NCBI GenBank assembly: GCA_029268225.1
Contig: JAJUGJ010000004.1
Span: 62,001 to 126,000, forward strand
Direction: 5' to 3'
Source of the DNA: Burkholderiales bacterium
GTDB lineage: Bacteria > Pseudomonadota > Gammaproteobacteria > Burkholderiales > Burkholderiaceae_C
DNA length: 64,000 nucleotides
The notes under the pieces: generated by a model
What the model saw: only the letters and a program-made list of their open reading frames with translations
What the model was told of the DNA's origin: nothing
Database searches by the model: none
In this document: piece after piece, positions 7,408 to 17,553 of the stretch
Numbering within the stretch: the stretch's first letter is position 1
Layout: the number at the start of each line of letters is the position of its first letter
Position numbers and translations under genes: made by a program

Positions 7408-10400
7408 ATGTCCGATATCCGCATCCGAGGCGCCCGCCAGCACAACCTCAAGAACCTCGACCTCGACATCCACACGGGTGAACTGACGGTTGTGACGGGG
7501 CCCAGCGGCTCGGGCAAATCCTCGCTGGTGTTCGACACGCTGTATGCGGAAGGCCAGCGCCGCTATGTCGAGACCTTCAGCGCCTACGCGCGCCAGTTCC
7601 TCGACCGCATGGACCGCCCCGCCGTGGACCGCGTGGAGGGCGTGCCGCCGGCCATTGCCATCGACCAGAGCAACCCGGTGCGCACCTCGCGCTCGACCGT
7701 GGGGACGATGACCGAGCTGAACGACCACCTCAAGCTGCTGTTCGCACGCGGGGCGCAGTTGTTCGACCAGGACACCGGCCAGCTGGTGCGCGAAGACACG
7801 CCGCAGTCGGTGTTTGCCGAATTGCTGCGGCGCTGCGCGGCCACACCGGGCGGACGCGGCGTGGTGGTCACCTTTGGGGCGGTGCTGCCGGCCCACACCA
7901 CGCCCGCGCAGATGGAGGAATGGCTGTCGGTCAGCGGCTTTTCGCGCATCCAGGCACAGCGCGTGGTGAAGGCACGTGACCTGCCCTCGGCGGCGTTGAC
8001 CAGTGCGCAGGTGGCGGCCTCGCTGGACGAGGAAGGCGCAGCGGCCAAGAAGAAGCCCGCTGCGAAGAAAACCAGCAAGAAGGCGAAGGATGCTGCCAGC
8101 ACGGAGCTGGAGGACGACGAGCGTCTGGTGCTCGACGTGGTGGCCGACCGCTTCCGCATCGGCGCCGACCCCACTGGCGCCGACCTCGACCGCCCCCGTG
8201 TGATGGAAGCGCTGGAAGTGGCCTTCAAACGAGGCAGTGGGCACATCACCGTATACGCCTTACCCGAATCGGGTGATCAAGGAACCGCCGGGCCGCCCCA
8301 AGGTTCCTTGTCCCCCGCGGGGGGCGGGATGGGCTCTGCCCAGCCCTCGGGGCAGACAGTTCTTGAGCCCGAGCTGTGGCGCTTCTCCGCCGGCCTGCAC
8401 TGCCCGGACAGCCACCGCCGCTACAGCGCGCCCACGCCGGGCATGTTCTCGTTCAACTCGGCAGCCGGTGCCTGCCCGACCTGCCGGGGCTTTGGCCGCG
8501 TCATCGGCGTGGACTGGGGCCTCGTCATCCCCGACGCCAAGAAGACGCTGCGCGGTGGCGCGATCAAGACCATCCAGACCCCCGCCTGGGCCGAGTGCCA
8601 GGAAGAGCTGATCAAGTACGCGGGCGAAGCTGGGGTGCCGCGCGACCTCGCCTGGTCGCAGATGACGCCCGAGCACAAGGCCTGGGTGCTCGACGGTGAC
8701 CCGAACTGGAAGGGCCAGTGGCAGAAGCAGTGGTACGGCATCAAACGCTTCTTCGAGTACCTGGAGAGCAAGGCCTACAAGATGCACATCCGCGTGCTCT
8801 TGTCGAAGTACCGCAGCTACACGCCCTGCCCCACCTGCGAAGGCGCGCGCCTGCAGACCGAGTCGCTGCTGTGGCGCCTGGGCTCGCGCGAAGATGCCGA
8901 CGCGGTGCTGGCCCCGGCCAAGCGCTTCAAGCCCCACGGTGCCGCCCTGCCGCGCGAGGTGCTCGAAACCCTGCCCGGCCTGAACCTGCACGATGTGATG
9001 CTGTTGCCGATCTCGCAGTTGCAGCGCTTTTTCTCCTTCGTCACGCTGGCCCATCAGGAAGACGCCGAGGCCCTGCAGTTGCTGCTCGACGAGATCCGCA
9101 CCCGACTGAAGTACCTGGTGGACGTGGGCCTGGGTTACCTGACGCTGGACCGGCAAAGCCGCACCCTCTCGGGCGGCGAGGTGCAGCGCATCAACCTGAC
9201 CACGGCCCTGGGCACGTCCCTGGTCAACACGCTGTTCGTGCTGGACGAGCCCTCCATCGGCCTGCACCCGCGCGACATGGACCGCATCAACGTGGCCATG
9301 CAGCGCCTGGTCGACGCGGGCAACACCCTGGTGGTGGTCGAGCACGACCCGGCCGTGATGCTGGCCGCCGACCGCGTCATCGACATGGGCCCCGGCCCAG
9401 GTCACCAGGGTGGCCGCATCGTCTTCGATGGCTCACCCGATGAGCTCAAGCGAGCCGAAACGCTGACCGGTGCTTACCTGGGCGCACGCCGCACCATCGG
9501 CCTGGGCCTGCGCCGCCCGGTGGCCGAGAACACCCCGCGCCTGATCCTGCAGGGCGCGCGTCAGCACAACCTGAAGAACCTGAACATCGAGTTCCCGCTG
9601 CAACGCCTGGTGGGCGTGACCGGCGTGAGCGGTTCGGGCAAATCGACACTGATCCAGGACATCCTGCACCCGGCCCTGCTGCGCCACTTCGGTCTGGCCA
9701 CCGACTCGCCCGGCGAACACGACGAGCTGCTGGGCGCCGACTGGCTGAGCGCGGTCAACTTCGTGGACCAATCGCCCATCGGCAAGACCGCCCGCTCAAA
9801 CCCCGCCAGCTATGTGGGCGCGTTCGACGCGGTGCGCACGCTGTTTGCGGTGACGCCGCTGGCGCGCGAACGCAAGTACACCGCCGGCACCTTCAGCTTC
9901 AACGCGGGCACGGGCCGCTGCGCCACCTGCGGGGGCTCCGGGTTTGAGCACGTCGAGATGCAGTTCCTGTCCGACGTGTACCTGCGCTGCCCAGACTGCG
10001 ATGGCACCCGCTTCCGCGCCGAGGTGCGCGAGGTCACCATCGAGCGCCTGAACAAGAAGCTCAGCATTTCCGACGTGCTGGAGCTGACCGTGGCCGAGGC
10101 CGTGCGCCTGTTCGCGCAGGATGTGGACGTGGTGCGCGCGCTGCAACCACTGGCCGATGTGGGCCTGGACTATGTGAAGCTGGGGCAGCCGGTGCCGACG
10201 CTCTCGGGTGGGGAGGCACAGCGGCTGAAGCTGGCCGGTCATCTGGTCGAGACCGCGCAGCAGGCCAGCAAGTCGCGCCAGAAGCTGGCGCGCAAGGGCA
10301 CGCTCTTCATGTTCGACGAGCCGACCACCGGCCTGCACTTCGACGACATTGCCAAACTGATGCGCGCCTTCGCGAAGCTGCTGGACGCGGGCCACTCCAT

Positions 10401-13400
10401 CATCCTGATCGAGCACAACCTCGATGTGATCCGCGCGTGCGACTGGCTGATCGAGTTAGGCCCCGAGGGGGGCGACGCAGGGGGGCAGCTGGTGGCCTAC
10501 GGCCCGCCGGAGCAGCTGCGTTTGGGCCAGACCCACACCGCCATCGCCTTGCGCGAGTACGAACAGGCGCTGGGCCTGGAGGTGCCTGCGCTGCCTGAGG
10601 CGACCTCGCGCGGCGAGGCCGCCAACGCCCCGCAAGTCTTGCAAGCGGCTGAAAAGGCCCCCGCCTACCACCTGGGCCGCGACACCGCTGACGATGGCCC
10701 CTCGCTGCAGGCCCTCATCAAGGCCCGCCGCGACGAGCGCCGCGCCCGCGCCGCCACCGCCCCGGGTCACGACAGCATCGAGGTCGTCAACGCGCACGAG
10801 AACAACCTCCAGGGCCTGAGCGTGCACATCCCGCGCGGCAAGTTCAACGTCATCACCGGCGTGTCGGGCTCGGGCAAGTCCACCCTGGCGTTCGACATCC
10901 TGTTCAACGAAGGGCAGCGCCGCTATCTGGAGTCGCTCAACGCCTACGCGCGCTCGCTGGTGCAGCCGGCCGGTCGCCCCGAAGTGGATGCGGTCTATGG
11001 CATCCCGCCCACCGTCGCCATCGAACAGCGCCTGTCGCGCGGCGGCCGCAAATCCACCGTGGGCACCACCACCGAGGTGCACCACTTCCTGCGCCTGCTG
11101 TTCGTCAAGCTGGGCACGCAGCACTGCACCACCTGCGTCGACGAAGACGGCCACCCCATCCCGGTGCTGCCACAAACGCCCGAGGCCATCGCCGCCCAAT
11201 GGGTGCGTGACTACCGGGGGCAGCACATCGGACTGATGGCGCCGCTGGTCGTCAACCGCAAGGGCCTCTACACCGAGCTGGCCAAGTGGGCGTCGAGCAA
11301 GGGCTTCGACCACCTGCGCGTGGACGGCGAGTTCCTGCCCACGGCAGGCTGGGGCACGGCCAAGGGCCCCAAGCTCGACCGCTACCGCGAACACACCATC
11401 GAGCTGCCGGTGGGCGACGTGGTCGTCACGCCCGAGAACGAGCCGCGCCTGCGCGAGCTGCTGGCCCAGGCGCTGGAACACGGCAAGGGTGTGGTCCACC
11501 TCATCACCGGGCTGGAAGGCCTGGCCGAGGCGCTGGCCACCGGCAAGTCCACGCTGCGCATGGGCCGCGTCAAGGTGTTCTCCACCGAGCGGGCCTGCCC
11601 CAGCTGCGGCACCAGCTACCCCGAACTGGACCCGCGCCTGTTCAGCTACAACAGCAAGCACGGCTGGTGCCCCGACTGCGTGGGCACGGGTCTGGCCCTG
11701 ACGCGCGAGCAGCGCAAGGTGATGGACGACTCACAGCCCGACGACAAGAAGGGCCGCGAATCGGGCCGCGAGCAGACCTTCGCCGAACCCGATGTGGAAG
11801 ACGTGACCGACGCCGAATGCGGCACCTGCCACGGCGCGCGCCTCAACCCCGTCGCCTTGGCCGTGCAGTTGCGCGGCCAGTCGATTGCCGAGCTGTCGGC
11901 CCTGGCGGTCAAGGATGCCCGCAAGTGGAGCGAGAAGCTCAAGCTCGATGGCCGCGAAGCCACCATTGCGCGCGACATCGTCAGCGAGATCAAGTCGCGC
12001 CTGGCTTTCATGGAACAGGTGGGCCTGGGCTACCTGAGCCTGGACCGTGCCGCGCCCACGCTCTCGGGTGGTGAGGCCCAGCGCATCCGCCTGGCGGCGC
12101 AACTGGGCAGCAACCTACAAGGCGTCTGCTACGTGCTTGACGAGCCCACCATCGGCCTGCACCCACGGGACAACCGGTTGCTGCTCGACGCCCTGCACAC
12201 CCTGGGCGCCGAGGGCAACACCCTGGTCGTGGTCGAGCACGATGAAGACACCATCCGCCGCGCCGAACACGTGATCGACATCGGCCCGGGTGCCGGCGTG
12301 CGCGGCGGCACCGTCGTGGCCCAAGGCACGGTGGCCGACATCATGGCAGCCCCCGACTCGGTCACCGGCCGCTGCCTGCGTGCCCCGATGTCGCACCCCT
12401 TGCGGCTCGATGCCGACGGCCAAGCCATCGGCCGCCGCGCCGTGGACGCCAGCACACCGCACTTGCACCTGAAAGGCGCTCGCCTGCACAACCTGCAAGG
12501 CGTGGACGTGCAGGTGCCGCTGCAACGCCTGGTCGCCGTGACCGGCGTGTCCGGCTCAGGCAAGTCCACGCTGGCGCGCGACGTGCTGCTCGCCAACGTG
12601 CATGCGGCCGTCAACATCCCCTTCAAGGAACGCGCCACCACCGTGCCGCCATGGACCGGCTGCGACGGCCTCGAAGGCTGGGGCCAGGTCGACCGCGTGC
12701 TCGAAGTGGACCAGACGCCGATCGGCAAGACGCCCCGCTCCTGCCCCGCCACCTACATCGGCTTCTGGGACACCATCCGCAAGCTGTTTGCCGACACGCT
12801 GGAAGCACGCGCCCGTGGCTGGGCTGCCGGTCGCTTCAGCTTCAACACCGGCGAAGGCCGCTGCCCGGCCTGCGAAGGCCAGGGCATCCGCACCATCGAG
12901 ATGGCGTTCTTGCCCGATGTGAAGGTGCACTGCGACACCTGCAACGGCATGCGCTTCAACCCCGAAACGCTGGCGGCCACCTGGCGCGGCAAGCACATCG
13001 GTGACGTGCTCAAAATGGAAGTGGACGAGGCCGTCGAGTTCTTCGCCTCCATGCCGTCCATCGCCCACCCGCTCAAGCTCTTGCAGGACGTGGGCCTGGG
13101 CTACCTCACGCTGGGCCAGCCCTCGCCCACCCTGTCCGGCGGCGAGGCCCAGCGCATCAAGCTGGTGACCGAACTCAGCAAGGTGCGCGACGACATCACC
13201 CGGCGCGGCCAGAAGGCGCCGCACACCCTGTATGTGCTCGACGAGCCCACCGTGGGCCTTCACCTGGCCGACGTGGAAAAGCTCATCCGCGTGCTGCACC
13301 GCCTGGTCGATGGCGGCCACAGCGTCGTCGTCATCGAACACGACCTGGACGTGATCGCCGAAGCCGACTGGGTGATCGACATGGGGCCGGAGGGTGGCAC

Positions 13401-13509
13401 CGGGGGCGGCAAGGTCGCCGCCGCAGGCTCACCCGATGAGATCGTCAAGCGCAAGACCCACACCGGGATGGCGCTCAAGGGGGTGTTGCACCGCCCCCGC
13501 TCGCAATGA
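7408..13509 (+). CDS. uvrA: Double-length UvrA: two fused excinuclease A proteins
   Basis: At 2033 residues this is twice the size of UvrA, the DNA-damage-recognising ATPase of nucleotide excision repair. Four ABC ATPase modules are visible. Walker A loops of the type G-x-SGSGKS begin near residues 31, 739, 1151 and 1713. There are four LSGGE signatures and four Walker B motifs ([44 protein letters not shown]). Each half also has CxxC zinc modules (CPTC, CATC/CPDC; CPSC/CPDC, CPAC/CDTC). The halves are joined near residues 1050-1110. Oddities are a lysine-rich stretch ([15 protein letters not shown], near 215-230) and a 35-40-residue in-frame insertion from a palindromic element (near 284-318). 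A canonical uvrA exists at 53621-56560, so this is an extra form. Long UvrA proteins occur in other Burkholderiales; their specific role is unclear to me. Confidence 0.93.
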   Translation: MSDIRIRGARQHNLKNLDLDIHTGELTVVTGPSGSGKSSLVFDTLYAEGQRRYVETFSAYARQFLDRMDRPAVDRVEGVPPAIAIDQSNPVRTSRSTVGTMTELNDHLKLLFARGAQLFDQDTGQLVREDTPQSVFAELLRRCAATPGGRGVVVTFGAVLPAHTTPAQMEEWLSVSGFSRIQAQRVVKARDLPSAALTSAQVAASLDEEGAAAKKKPAAKKTSKKAKDAASTELEDDERLVLDVVADRFRIGADPTGADLDRPRVMEALEVAFKRGSGHITVYALPESGDQGTAGPPQGSLSPAGGGMGSAQPSGQTVLEPELWRFSAGLHCPDSHRRYSAPTPGMFSFNSAAGACPTCRGFGRVIGVDWGLVIPDAKKTLRGGAIKTIQTPAWAECQEELIKYAGEAGVPRDLAWSQMTPEHKAWVLDGDPNWKGQWQKQWYGIKRFFEYLESKAYKMHIRVLLSKYRSYTPCPTCEGARLQTESLLWRLGSREDADAVLAPAKRFKPHGAALPREVLETLPGLNLHDVMLLPISQLQRFFSFVTLAHQEDAEALQLLLDEIRTRLKYLVDVGLGYLTLDRQSRTLSGGEVQRINLTTALGTSLVNTLFVLDEPSIGLHPRDMDRINVAMQRLVDAGNTLVVVEHDPAVMLAADRVIDMGPGPGHQGGRIVFDGSPDELKRAETLTGAYLGARRTIGLGLRRPVAENTPRLILQGARQHNLKNLNIEFPLQRLVGVTGVSGSGKSTLIQDILHPALLRHFGLATDSPGEHDELLGADWLSAVNFVDQSPIGKTARSNPASYVGAFDAVRTLFAVTPLARERKYTAGTFSFNAGTGRCATCGGSGFEHVEMQFLSDVYLRCPDCDGTRFRAEVREVTIERLNKKLSISDVLELTVAEAVRLFAQDVDVVRALQPLADVGLDYVKLGQPVPTLSGGEAQRLKLAGHLVETAQQASKSRQKLARKGTLFMFDEPTTGLHFDDIAKLMRAFAKLLDAGHSIILIEHNLDVIRACDWLIELGPEGGDAGGQLVAYGPPEQLRLGQTHTAIALREYEQALGLEVPALPEATSRGEAANAPQVLQAAEKAPAYHLGRDTADDGPSLQALIKARRDERRARAATAPGHDSIEVVNAHENNLQGLSVHIPRGKFNVITGVSGSGKSTLAFDILFNEGQRRYLESLNAYARSLVQPAGRPEVDAVYGIPPTVAIEQRLSRGGRKSTVGTTTEVHHFLRLLFVKLGTQHCTTCVDEDGHPIPVLPQTPEAIAAQWVRDYRGQHIGLMAPLVVNRKGLYTELAKWASSKGFDHLRVDGEFLPTAGWGTAKGPKLDRYREHTIELPVGDVVVTPENEPRLRELLAQALEHGKGVVHLITGLEGLAEALATGKSTLRMGRVKVFSTERACPSCGTSYPELDPRLFSYNSKHGWCPDCVGTGLALTREQRKVMDDSQPDDKKGRESGREQTFAEPDVEDVTDAECGTCHGARLNPVALAVQLRGQSIAELSALAVKDARKWSEKLKLDGREATIARDIVSEIKSRLAFMEQVGLGYLSLDRAAPTLSGGEAQRIRLAAQLGSNLQGVCYVLDEPTIGLHPRDNRLLLDALHTLGAEGNTLVVVEHDEDTIRRAEHVIDIGPGAGVRGGTVVAQGTVADIMAAPDSVTGRCLRAPMSHPLRLDADGQAIGRRAVDASTPHLHLKGARLHNLQGVDVQVPLQRLVAVTGVSGSGKSTLARDVLLANVHAAVNIPFKERATTVPPWTGCDGLEGWGQVDRVLEVDQTPIGKTPRSCPATYIGFWDTIRKLFADTLEARARGWAAGRFSFNTGEGRCPACEGQGIRTIEMAFLPDVKVHCDTCNGMRFNPETLAATWRGKHIGDVLKMEVDEAVEFFASMPSIAHPLKLLQDVGLGYLTLGQPSPTLSGGEAQRIKLVTELSKVRDDITRRGQKAPHTLYVLDEPTVGLHLADVEKLIRVLHRLVDGGHSVVVIEHDLDVIAEADWVIDMGPEGGTGGGKVAAAGSPDEIVKRKTHTGMALKGVLHRPRSQ
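8258..8360. repeat. REP-like palindromic element inserted in frame in the double uvrA
   Basis: Four inverted repeats are stacked within about 100 bp: ACCCGA/TCGGGT (8262-8274), AAGGAACC/GGTTCCTT (8279-8309), the 12-bp palindrome CCCCCGCGGGGG (8312-8323) and CTGCCC/GGGCAG (8336-8355). The encoded Gly/Pro/Ser-rich peptide ([20 protein letters not shown]) is unlike the flanking UvrA sequence and lies between ITVYA and ELWRFSAG. It looks like a small non-autonomous element that kept the reading frame. I found no second copy in this window. Confidence 0.6.
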
Positions 13510-13513
13510 GTGT

Positions 13514-13547
13514 GTGGGCGATGGCACGCTGCATGGCCATCGCCCAC
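13514..13547. terminator. Hairpin between convergent double-uvrA and DUF5666 genes
   Basis: A perfect 11-bp stem, GTGGGCGATGG (13514-13524) with CCATCGCCCAC (13537-13547), has a 12-nt loop and sits 5 bp after the uvrA stop in a tail-to-tail intergenic region. It could stop transcription from both sides, although neither strand has a U-run. Confidence 0.5.
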
Positions 13548-13564
13548 CTTGAGCATGCGGCAGA

Positions 13565-14749
13565 TCAGTCGTCGAACTCGACCTCCGTGGCCAGCAGCGT
13601 GCGCCCATCCGCCTCCAGCATCGCGCTGACCTCGACTTTGGCATTGAGCGCCAACTGCGCGAGGCCACCGTCCTCGAAGCGCGTGCTGTCGTTGTACTTC
13701 ACCTTCACTCCGCGCAACTCAAAGGTCTTCTGAACGGTGTCCAGTGCGGTGATGCGCCCCTGGACTTCGAAGCCCTCATCACCGTCCAGACGCTGCTCGC
13801 GCTCCACCTTGCTCGCGGTCAACACGCCGTCATGGAGTCGGCCTTCCACTTCGACCAGGCTGCCCTGGGCCAAGCCGACCGGCAAGGTCACGCTGGCGGT
13901 GTCCACCCGCACCCCATTGACCACCAAGCCCGTGATCTGTGCGCCCTGGTAAATCACCTCACTGACCACCCCCTCCAACTCGGCCTTCAGCGACTGTCCG
14001 GCCACCAGACTGGTGGGCGCACGCAAGCGAGTGAGCACCCACGCGCCGCCCTGCTGACCCGTGGCCACACGCACGTCGACCACCTGCCCCTCGGCCAAGG
14101 CTGGCTGTGTGGCCAGCGACGCGTAAGACAAGGTCGCACCGCCGATGTTGAACCTTCGGTTGACCGGGTCCAGCGCCGTCACCGGTCCACGCAGCTTGTA
14201 ATCGTCCGTGTCGTCTTCGAGATCGATGCGGGTGGCCGTCAGCACCCCATCCTGCCCCACATGCCCATAGACCTCAAGCCGCTGCCCCACGGCCAGACTC
14301 GTTCGGCCATTCACCAGGTCATCGTCGAAGAACGTCGCCGGGGTGAGACGCACGGACTGCCCCAGCACCGTGAGCATGTCGCCCGCGATGGCCGTCAACG
14401 GCCCCTCCACTTCGCTGCGTGTGCGCACCGCCGAGGCCTTGGCCGTCGGCAAGCCGGTGGGCGATGCCGTGGGCGCCGAGGCCAGCACCTCGACCACCAT
14501 GCCCAGCTTGAGCGCCTCGCTCGCCAAGGTGACACCCTCATCGCTGCTCACGCGCGCCTGTGTCTCGTCATAGCGCACCCCATTGACAATGATCGAGCCA
14601 AAGCCCTCGATGCTGCCTTGTGCAAAGTTTGACGGCGTGGCCGCGTTGGCATCAGCACCGCCCCCACCACCACAAGCGGCCAGTGCCGCCAGTGACACCG
14701 CAGCCAGCCCCCAAGCACCCGATTTGGACCAAGACTGAAAACAAGACAT
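13565..14749 (-). CDS. DUF5666 repeat lipoprotein
   Basis: From the ATG at 14749 the 394-residue product has a lipoprotein signal ending LAALAAC followed by a five-glycine run, so lipid attachment at that Cys is expected. The body consists of repeated DUF5666 beta-strand modules of about 60-70 residues. Each pairs an 'EG-x-I...NG-V-x-V' strand with an 'L-x-V-G-x-x-V-E-V-x-G' strand, for example GSIEGFGSIIVNGVRYD and ALNAKVEVSAMLEADGRTL. These OB-like repeats are common in exported proteins of Burkholderiales; I know of no established function. A longer start at 14779 exists but would put ten extra residues ahead of the signal. It is convergent with the double uvrA and divergent from the PepSY operon. 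Confidence 0.8.
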   Translation of the reverse strand: MSCFQSWSKSGAWGLAAVSLAALAACGGGGGADANAATPSNFAQGSIEGFGSIIVNGVRYDETQARVSSDEGVTLASEALKLGMVVEVLASAPTASPTGLPTAKASAVRTRSEVEGPLTAIAGDMLTVLGQSVRLTPATFFDDDLVNGRTSLAVGQRLEVYGHVGQDGVLTATRIDLEDDTDDYKLRGPVTALDPVNRRFNIGGATLSYASLATQPALAEGQVVDVRVATGQQGGAWVLTRLRAPTSLVAGQSLKAELEGVVSEVIYQGAQITGLVVNGVRVDTASVTLPVGLAQGSLVEVEGRLHDGVLTASKVEREQRLDGDEGFEVQGRITALDTVQKTFELRGVKVKYNDSTRFEDGGLAQLALNAKVEVSAMLEADGRTLLATEVEFDD

Positions 14750-14861
14750 GAACGTATCCAGCAAAAAGTGAAGATGCACGCATTGTCAAAAACGCATCCT
14801 GAACCCAGGCTGAACCACTCGTTCATGGACGGTTTAAGGACGCTGCGATAAGCTTTCGCGC

Positions 14862-15566
14862 ATGAACCGCCTCCTTGCCTGCCTGCTGCCCCTCGTGTGC
14901 GCAACGGCCCTGGCCGCCACCAGTCAGGACGAGATCCGGCGTGCCGTGCAGGCCGGTCAGGTCAAACCGCTCAGCGACATCCTCCACCTCGTACAGCAAC
15001 GCACCCCCGGACGGGTGCTGGACGTCGAACTGGAGCAAGGCCATCAAGGCCAGCGCTGGTATGAGATCAAGCTGCTGACCCCGCAACAGCAGCGCATCGA
15101 GTTGTACGTTGATGCGGTCACCGGTCGCGAGATCAAGAAGCCAGAGCACGGCACGGGCCGCCTCCTGCCCATGGCCCAGGTCTTGCGGCAGGTTCAGTCC
15201 CAACACAGCGGCTTGATCGTCAAAGCAGACCTCGAAGAGGAGCGCGGCGAACGGCCGGTGTACGAGATCGAGTTGCTGAGCACCGATGGCCGCGACATCG
15301 CCTTGCGCGTCGACGCCATCACGGGTCAGGTGCTGCGCAAGGGCCGCTTTGACCCCGCCCTGCAGGCCACCTTCGTGGCCTTGCCGCCCCTGCTGGAGGC
15401 CCTGGCCCAACGCTTTCAGGCCCACATCAGCGAAGTGGAACTCAAGCGGGGCGGTCACCCCCCCTGGCTGTACGAAGTCGAGATGCGACTGCCCAACGGT
15501 CGCACCCAGGAAGTCTGGGTGGATGCCCAGACCGGCCGCACCCTGCAGCCCCACGAGATCCGCTGA
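14862..15566 (+). CDS. Periplasmic protein with three PepSY-like repeats
   Basis: A Sec signal peptide (MNRLLACLLPLVCATALAA) is followed by three PepSY-like modules at about residues 20-75, 95-160 and 170-234. Each ends with the typical strand pattern YE-I-x-L-L...L-x-V-D-A-x-T-G (ELYVDAVTGREI, ALRVDAITGQVL, EVWVDAQTGRTL). PepSY domains are small periplasmic or extracellular modules thought to inhibit or scaffold partners. The stop codon overlaps the start of the response-regulator gene (TGATG), so it is the first gene of a three-gene operon and is probably the periplasmic input or modulator for the histidine kinase at 16236. No clear Shine-Dalgarno is seen. Confidence 0.85.
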   Translation: MNRLLACLLPLVCATALAATSQDEIRRAVQAGQVKPLSDILHLVQQRTPGRVLDVELEQGHQGQRWYEIKLLTPQQQRIELYVDAVTGREIKKPEHGTGRLLPMAQVLRQVQSQHSGLIVKADLEEERGERPVYEIELLSTDGRDIALRVDAITGQVLRKGRFDPALQATFVALPPLLEALAQRFQAHISEVELKRGGHPPWLYEVEMRLPNGRTQEVWVDAQTGRTLQPHEIR

Positions 15567-16249
15567 TGCGCGTCCTGATTGTGGAAGACGACGAAGTGCT
15601 GGCCCGCGCCCTGCAACAGGCGCTGCAGCACGCCGGGATGGTGCCCGACGTCTGTCATGACGGCCACCAGGCTCAGGTGCTGGGCTGCGTCGAGCGCTAC
15701 GACGCCGCTGTGCTGGACTTGGGGTTGCCGGGCCAGGATGGCCTCTCCACCTTGCGCCACTGGCGCGAGCAAGGCCAGCACCTCTCGGTGCTCGTCCTCA
15801 CCGCACGCTCACGCTGGAGCGACAAGCTCGATGCCTTCCAGGCCGGTGCGGACGACTACCTCACCAAGCCCTTCCTCGAAGACGAGGTCGTCACCCGACT
15901 GCGGGTGCTGCATCGCCGCCACCAGGGACGTGCCACCCCCATCGTCACCGTGGGCCCCTTGCGCTACGACACCATCGCCGACCGCTTCCAGCTCGATGAA
16001 CGCCACCTGACCCTCACGGCCCAGGAGCAGCGCATCCTCGCGCACCTCATCCAGCGTGCAGGCCAGGTCGTCAGCCGCGCCGACATCGCCGAGCACGTCT
16101 ACGCACGCGACCTGGACCCGGACTCCAACACCCTGGACGTCCTGATTGGCCGCATCCGCCGCAAGCTGAGCCCCTACACGCTGATCCACACCGAGCGCGG
16201 ACGAGGTTATCGCCTGGCCCTGAAAGAGGACCCTGATGCGCTGGCATGA
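15566..16249 (+). CDS. OmpR/PhoB-family response regulator
   Basis: The 227-residue protein has a receiver domain (residues 1-115) with acidic pocket EDD at 7-9, phospho-acceptor Asp51 in AVLDLGLPG, and the Lys of YLTKPF. A winged-helix DNA-binding domain follows (about 125-220, ending HTERGRGYRLAL). It is a transcription factor controlled by phosphorylation. Its ATG overlaps the PepSY stop by 1 bp, and its 3' end overlaps the kinase gene by 14 bp, so the three proteins should be made together and the kinase at 16236 is the obvious phosphodonor. Target genes cannot be told from the sequence; many such systems regulate their own operon. Confidence 0.93.
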   Translation: MRVLIVEDDEVLARALQQALQHAGMVPDVCHDGHQAQVLGCVERYDAAVLDLGLPGQDGLSTLRHWREQGQHLSVLVLTARSRWSDKLDAFQAGADDYLTKPFLEDEVVTRLRVLHRRHQGRATPIVTVGPLRYDTIADRFQLDERHLTLTAQEQRILAHLIQRAGQVVSRADIAEHVYARDLDPDSNTLDVLIGRIRRKLSPYTLIHTERGRGYRLALKEDPDALA

Positions 16250-17552
16250 ACCCTGGCGCCTGTCGACGCGACTGATCGCCTTGAGCCTGTTCGCGGCATG
16301 GCTGTGCACCAGCGTGGGTGGATGGGTCATGCGCACCCAGTTGCACGAGGTCGTGCTGCGCAGTGGTGAGCGGGGCCTGCAGGACCACACCGAGCGCCTG
16401 CTGGCCGAGTTGCAAACCAGCGGCACCAGCGCCCTGCGCAATGGAGCCCTCGATCAGGGCGCCTTTGGCCAGATCTTCTCCGGCTGGTACTGGGTGGTCC
16501 AGCAAGGGGAGCAGACCTGGCGCTCGCGCTCCCTGTGGGACGACACACTGAACCTGAACAGCGCGCAGCCCCTGCCCCAACGCGTGGGCCTGTCCCGCCT
16601 GACCGATCCGCGCAGCGAGCCTATCCTTGGCCAGCGAACCGACCTCACCCTGGACGGACAAGCGGCACGCCTGTACGTGTTCGTGCCCCTGCAGGAAATC
16701 GAATCCGAATGGCGCCGCATCGACCAGATCCTGCTGCTCACCCAAGGCGGCTTCCTGCTCGCCGTCATCGGCTGGACCATCGCACAGGTCCAACTGGGTC
16801 TTGCCCCCCTGCGTCGCCTGCAGCAGGCCCTTCAGGCGGTCCACGCAGGGCGCAGCGACACCCTGAGCGGCGACTACGGCCCCGACCTGGCCCCCATCGC
16901 CCAGTCCATGAACGACGTGCTGCATCGCAACGCCCAGGTGGTCGCACGGGCGCGCCACCAGGCGGCCGACCTCAGCCACGCGCTCAAGAAGCCCCTGGCG
17001 CAGTTGAGCCTGCAGGCTCAGGCCGAACACGTGCCCGGCCCGCTGCTGCGCGAGCAAGTTCAGACCATGTCCGACAGCATTGACCGGCACCTGGCCCGCT
17101 TCGCCAGTGGGGCCGGGAGCAAGCAGGTGATCGATGTCGTCCCCGTGCTCCAGCGCGTGCTCACCTTGATGCGCCAGATCCATGGCGAGCGTGCCTTGCA
17201 GTGGGAGGCCACACTGCCACTCACCTTGCGGTGGCAAGGCGCCTCATCCGATCTGGAAGAGATGGCCGGCAACCTGCTGGACAACGCAGGCAAATGGGCA
17301 CACAGCCGGGTCCATCTCCAACTCCATCCACAAGACAAGGGCTGGACCTTGTGCGTGGCCGACGATGGACCAGGCCTCAGTCCTACTCAGCAAGAGACTT
17401 CGATCCAGCGGGGCCGCCGCTTCGACGAACAGGTGCCCGGACACGGGCTGGGACTGGCCATCGTGCAAGACATCGCCGAGACCTACGGGGGCGCCCTGCG
17501 CTTGCAGGCCAGCCCGCAAGGCGGCCTGGCCGCCTATCTGAACCTGCCTTGA
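16236..17552 (+). CDS. Membrane histidine kinase, partner of the adjacent regulator
   Basis: This 438-residue protein has transmembrane helices at about 11-31 and 165-187 enclosing a periplasmic sensor of about 130 residues rich in Trp and Gln, then a HAMP-like linker. The dimerisation helix has phospho-acceptor His248 in ADLSHALKKPLAQL; most relatives have SHELRTPL or SHALKTPL at this point. The ATPase domain has the N box (NLLDNAGKWA), G1 box (VADDGPGL) and G2 box (GHGLGLAI). Architecture resembles PhoQ-type sensors, but the sensor domain is not recognisable. It overlaps the regulator gene by 14 bp and ends tail-to-tail, one base from the stop of the opposite diguanylate cyclase gene. Confidence 0.92.
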   Translation: MRWHEPWRLSTRLIALSLFAAWLCTSVGGWVMRTQLHEVVLRSGERGLQDHTERLLAELQTSGTSALRNGALDQGAFGQIFSGWYWVVQQGEQTWRSRSLWDDTLNLNSAQPLPQRVGLSRLTDPRSEPILGQRTDLTLDGQAARLYVFVPLQEIESEWRRIDQILLLTQGGFLLAVIGWTIAQVQLGLAPLRRLQQALQAVHAGRSDTLSGDYGPDLAPIAQSMNDVLHRNAQVVARARHQAADLSHALKKPLAQLSLQAQAEHVPGPLLREQVQTMSDSIDRHLARFASGAGSKQVIDVVPVLQRVLTLMRQIHGERALQWEATLPLTLRWQGASSDLEEMAGNLLDNAGKWAHSRVHLQLHPQDKGWTLCVADDGPGLSPTQQETSIQRGRRFDEQVPGHGLGLAIVQDIAETYGGALRLQASPQGGLAAYLNLP

Positions 17553-17553
17553 A

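Noticed and set aside
8258-8360. Insertion sequence or intron in the double uvrA
   Set aside because: It is only about 100 bp, has no transposase or intron core, keeps the frame open and shows stacked short palindromes instead of terminal repeats with a gene.
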